Shown: piece after piece, positions 3,840 to 6,369 of the stretch
Position numbering within the stretch: the first letter of the stretch is position 1
How the letters are laid out: every line of letters begins with the position of its first letter
Origin: Gammaproteobacteria bacterium
GTDB lineage: Bacteria > Pseudomonadota > Gammaproteobacteria > Immundisolibacterales > Immundisolibacteraceae
Direction of reading: 5' to 3'
NCBI GenBank assembly: GCA_003645395.1
Contig: QNFC01000104.1
Span: 1 to 6,369, forward strand
Length of the DNA stretch: 6,369 nucleotides
Translations under genes and position numbers: made by a program
Notes under the pieces: model-generated
What the model was told of the DNA's origin: nothing
Seen by the model: only the letters and a program-made list of their open reading frames with translations
The model's database searches: none

Positions 3840-5453
3840 CTATTTATCGGTCCTTTTGCGGGTGCCGGCCTGTTTTTCGCCAGTTTCATAGTAACGGCCT
3901 TGCACTGCAAGGTCTGCTTCCAGTTTTTCGTCTTCAGACCAGCGGCCCAGCTCGTAGCCGTACCAGGGGGCTTTCAGGGTCAGTTCGGGCAGGTCGGCCT
4001 CCTGCCAGAGTTCCAGCGCGCGCTCCATGTATTCCTGTCGCGGTAATGACACAGGGGGATAAGCCCAGTCGCGGGTGGCGTCGATGAGTAAACCGGTGCT
4101 GCGAATTTCGTCTCCGCCACCACTGAGGCCCCGGTTATGGTCGGGGGGTACCAGTGAGGGGTCGAGCGGCATTAGCGGAATATCCTGAATGCGCACGTCA
4201 CGATAGGGTTGCATGGCATAGGAGAGCGCCCAGTAGATCGCATCCGGGTCATGAATATTGACGTCTTCATCAACGATGATGGCCATTTTGCCGATAAAAC
4301 GTTTGCACAAGTGATCAAGCATGCGCTGGCCGTCATCGTCACTTTTACGCTTAATTCGGATCAGGCATACGCCAAAGGAACCACTAGTTTCCGGGTAGTG
4401 GACTTCGAGGACATTGTCGAAGCCGCCGTCTTTTAAATATTGATGGCAGGCGTGGGTCCAGCCAATGCCGCGGATTTTGCTACTTTCACTGGGTGGGAAC
4501 TGGCTTAAGAAGGCTTGGTAGACGGGCTTCTCGCGCATGGTGATGCAGGTGACATTCATGAACCAGGAGTAGTCACGGGCGGCCATATAACCAGGGAATT
4601 CGCCAAAGGGGCCTTCCATCTCCATTTCGTTCACCGGGACCCAGCCTTCGACAACAATTTGTGCTTCTGCAGGAACCATCAGGTCGTGGGTCTGGCATTT
4701 CACCAGATTGATGGCGTGACCGGCGAGGCCACCGGCGACGTCGTACTCACACACGTCATTAGGTAGTCGGGTCACTGCAGTGTAGGAGATAGCTGGCGGC
4801 ACGCCGATAACGATAGCAGCGGGCATCATCTCGACCCCTTTTTCCTGCCACATTTCAATATGACGGCGCATGCCAAACCCGGGGGATGCCGGGTAGACAC
4901 CGATGCGATGTTCAGCCTTGAGCATGCCCCGGTAGTTGCCAACATTGTGCATGCCGTTGTCTGGGTCCATGCTGATCCAGTGAGAGGCGGTGGTGTAAGG
5001 GGCGTTATCGAATCCTGGTGTTGAGATCGGCATCGGCAGGCGTGACAGACATTTCTCTTTGAGTGCGTCACCGTTAAGAACGACCTCCTGCACCGGTCCG
5101 CTGTCTACTGCTTTAGGCGCGATAGGATTGGCCTGAGCATCAGCCCACTTTGCCGGAATATCTGCCGGGCTGTCGACCTGCAAGCCCTTGGCGTAGATCT
5201 GGCTGGACCCGGCCATGGCACAGAGCACCAGCGGGATTTCGTGTTGGTTACCGTTGCTGTCGTAGATGTTGTCGAAATACCAGGCTTTGCGATCTTCTTC
5301 TTTTAAGCCGCGAAACTGTAGACGCACCAATGGGTGCATTTCGGTGTCTTTGTTGATTGGTTCTTTGTAGCGGACCAACAGTCCAGCATCGTCTAGAGCG
5401 GCAATGTATTCGTTTAGGTCTTTGTAATAGCCGTTACTGGTCTGGGTAGCCAC
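3840..5453 (-). CDS. UbiD-family prenyl-FMN-dependent (de)carboxylase
   Basis: This 537-residue protein is full length for the UbiD family (E. coli UbiD is about 500). UbiD enzymes use prenylated FMN to decarboxylate, or sometimes carboxylate, aromatic or unsaturated acids in the cytoplasm. Key residues line up with the studied fungal Fdc1: Asn170 and Arg175 in NVGNYR (Fdc1 Asn168, Arg173), His198 and Glu236 as probable metal ligands (Fdc1 His191, Glu233), and Glu280 and Glu285 in EGPFGE (Fdc1 Glu277, Glu282). It therefore looks catalytically intact. The start is GTG at 5453, preceded by AAGGAGAG. It is the first gene of a minus-strand operon with the HAD/DUF120 fusion and the 151-residue protein. 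No ubiX for cofactor synthesis lies in the window. The substrate is unknown. It need not be the ubiquinone-pathway enzyme, since no ubiquinone genes are near, so I give no gene symbol. Confidence 0.9.
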   Translation of the reverse strand: MATQTSNGYYKDLNEYIAALDDAGLLVRYKEPINKDTEMHPLVRLQFRGLKEEDRKAWYFDNIYDSNGNQHEIPLVLCAMAGSSQIYAKGLQVDSPADIPAKWADAQANPIAPKAVDSGPVQEVVLNGDALKEKCLSRLPMPISTPGFDNAPYTTASHWISMDPDNGMHNVGNYRGMLKAEHRIGVYPASPGFGMRRHIEMWQEKGVEMMPAAIVIGVPPAISYTAVTRLPNDVCEYDVAGGLAGHAINLVKCQTHDLMVPAEAQIVVEGWVPVNEMEMEGPFGEFPGYMAARDYSWFMNVTCITMREKPVYQAFLSQFPPSESSKIRGIGWTHACHQYLKDGGFDNVLEVHYPETSGSFGVCLIRIKRKSDDDGQRMLDHLCKRFIGKMAIIVDEDVNIHDPDAIYWALSYAMQPYRDVRIQDIPLMPLDPSLVPPDHNRGLSGGGDEIRSTGLLIDATRDWAYPPVSLPRQEYMERALELWQEADLPELTLKAPWYGYELGRWSEDEKLEADLAVQGRYYETGEKQAGTRKRTDK

Positions 5454-5703
5454 TGTGATTTCTCTCCTTATACCTGGTGTTTAAAGCTGTTAGTTTTGCA
5501 CGAGTTTAGCCGATATAAATCCATCGTCTGCATTCATGTACGCAGGATGTCTTCATTATGAGTTATCCGGTTGAAATCGACCTAATCGCTTAACGGTGGC
5601 TAAAAGCCTGATGTTGCAAAAAATGCCAGAGGTTGATGGCAAAGCGCATCTTGCTGCATAGCACCGTCGGTGCGAGTTGTTTAGATCCATGAATTAGTGG
5701 CCA
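5454..5703. other. Intergenic region upstream of the ubiD-like gene
   Basis: These 250 nt hold the ribosome site of the decarboxylase (minus strand, AAGGAGAG at 5460-5467) and presumably its promoter, but no convincing -35/-10 pair stands out. A small hairpin GCACC-GTC-GGTGC (5661-5673) has no T-tract and is probably incidental. No open reading frame of useful length with a ribosome site was found on either strand. Confidence 0.5.
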
Positions 5704-5743
5704 AAAAAAAGGCGCTATGCGAATTCGCATAGCGCCTTTTTTT
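5704..5743. terminator. Bidirectional intrinsic terminator (40-nt perfect palindrome)
   Basis: Seven A (5704-5710), then a 26-nt self-complementary core from GGCGCTATGCG to CGCATAGCGCC with GAATTC at the centre, then seven T (5737-5743). The arms are perfectly complementary and T-tailed in both directions. It lies 12 nt past the stop of the minus-strand OmpA-like gene, which it most likely terminates. It would also stop plus-strand transcripts entering from the left. Confidence 0.93.
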
Positions 5744-5754
5744 AGATTAAAAAT

Positions 5755-6369
5755 TTATTTTTTGTCGTGCATGTACCGTAGTTCAACCCGGCGGTTTAGA
5801 GCCCGACCTTCTTCAGTACTGTTATCAGCAATCGGCTCCGCTGCGCCATAACCTTTGGCAGTCATACGACTTGGGTCGATACCATGGGTACCCATATAGT
5901 CGATGATAGCTTGAGCACGGCGTTCGGAGAGCGCCTGGTTGTACTCAGGAGAGCCAATGTTATCCGTATGGCCTGCGAGGTGAAGGATGCCGTACTTGGC
6001 AGTCAGCTCTTTTTCCCGAGTAATGAGTCCGTCTAACTCAGCTGTCGCTGCGGAGTTCAACTCGGCGCTATCAAATGAAAAATCAATGTTTTCAAGTACG
6101 GTGACCTTTGCACAGCCTGCCGCATCAACCATAGTGCCTCTAGGTGTGTTAGGGCATTGATCAATGCTATTTGGAACCCCGTCGCCATCGCTATCCAGTG
6201 CGCAGCCTTTAGAATCTACTTCGACACCTGGAGGAGTGTTGGGGCAGGCATCCAGATAATCGGGGACACCGTCGCCATCGCTATCAACTGGGCAGCCTAC
6301 GCTGTCAACCTGAACCCCTTTTGGCGTATTAGGGCATTCGTCTAGCCCATCAACAACACCATCAAGATC
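5755..6369 (-). CDS. OmpA-family outer membrane protein with thrombospondin type 3 repeats, C-terminal part
   Basis: The gene enters from the right edge of the window; 204 residues and the stop codon are present and the N-terminus is missing. The first 86 residues are acidic, Ca-binding-type TSP3 repeats (DSDGDGVPDYLDACPNTPPG and relatives). The rest is a complete OmpA C-terminal domain, from VTVLENIDFSFDSAEL through GHTDNIGSPEYNQALSERRA to GRALNRRVELRY. The Asp of GHTDNIG and the Arg of NRRVEL are the usual ligands for diaminopimelate in peptidoglycan, so the protein should anchor the outer membrane to the cell wall from the periplasm. The missing upstream part is probably a signal peptide and beta-barrel, as in OprF-like porins. 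The Met at 6132 lies inside a repeat and is not the real start. The stop is followed by the 40-nt palindromic terminator. Confidence 0.92.
   Translation of the reverse strand, partial: DLDGVVDGLDECPNTPKGVQVDSVGCPVDSDGDGVPDYLDACPNTPPGVEVDSKGCALDSDGDGVPNSIDQCPNTPRGTMVDAAGCAKVTVLENIDFSFDSAELNSAATAELDGLITREKELTAKYGILHLAGHTDNIGSPEYNQALSERRAQAIIDYMGTHGIDPSRMTAKGYGAAEPIADNSTEEGRALNRRVELRYMHDKK
6112..6369 (-). repeat. Three 30-residue (90-bp) thrombospondin type 3 repeats, the outermost incomplete
   Basis: Within the OmpA-like gene, the units at 6202-6291 and 6112-6201 are each exactly 30 codons, and a third is cut by the window edge (6292-6369). Each follows D-x-D-G-D-G-V-x-[DN]-x-x-D-x-C-P-N-T-P-x-G, then a V-D-x-x-G-C end. 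The Asp pattern is that of calcium-binding TSP3 linkers. The paired Cys could form disulphides in the periplasm. Confidence 0.88.

Noticed and set aside
6132..6132. ATG at 6132 (minus) as the start of a short OmpA-domain protein
   Set aside because: The frame stays open to the window edge and encodes TSP3 repeats upstream, and this Met lies inside a repeat.

Overview
The window looks like chromosomal DNA of a Gram-negative bacterium, most likely a gammaproteobacterium. The signs are an OmpA-type cell-wall-anchoring protein with thrombospondin type 3 repeats, a UbiD decarboxylase, strong GGAG ribosome sites and U-tailed intrinsic terminators. The lineage is inferred from gene style only. There are no tRNA or rRNA genes, insertion sequences or CRISPR arrays.

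Region 1 (1-119) is the C-terminal tail of a VOC/glyoxalase-fold protein on the plus strand. Region 2 (about 143-1095) has no ordinary gene but is the most unusual part of the window. It holds two diverged tandem copies of one unit. Each copy has, in order: a TGCAAA element at a fixed distance from an extended -10 promoter; a structured leader of about 150 nt with three variable-sequence hairpins between conserved ends; a GAGG ribosome site and an ATGATG-started membrane microprotein of 29-31 residues; a hairpin that presents an identical 15-nt C/U loop (TCCTCCTCCTCTCCC, complementary to Shine-Dalgarno sequences); and a strong intrinsic terminator. Between the copies the hairpin stems change by compensatory or wobble-preserving substitutions, and the microprotein core changes only at synonymous positions, so both RNA and peptide appear to be under selection. 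The 3' part resembles the proteobacterial 'cuckoo'/CcsR class of CCUCCUCC-loop small RNAs, here joined to a hydrophobic microprotein.

Region 3 (1254-2222, plus) encodes a class I aldolase of the DHDPS/N-acetylneuraminate lyase superfamily with an altered pyruvate-binding motif. It converges on region 4 (2284-5453, minus), a probable three-gene operon: a UbiD-type prenyl-FMN decarboxylase, a HAD phosphatase fused to an archaeal-type CTP-dependent riboflavin kinase-like (DUF120) domain, and an unrecognised 151-residue protein overlapping the fusion gene. A flavin-linked domain beside a prenyl-FMN enzyme suggests a decarboxylation module with its own flavin handling. The aldolase may act in the same catabolic route, but that is inference from proximity.

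Region 5 (5454-5754) is intergenic and carries a 40-nt perfect palindrome acting as a terminator. Region 6 (5755-6369, minus) is the C-terminal part of an OmpA-family protein that continues beyond the window.
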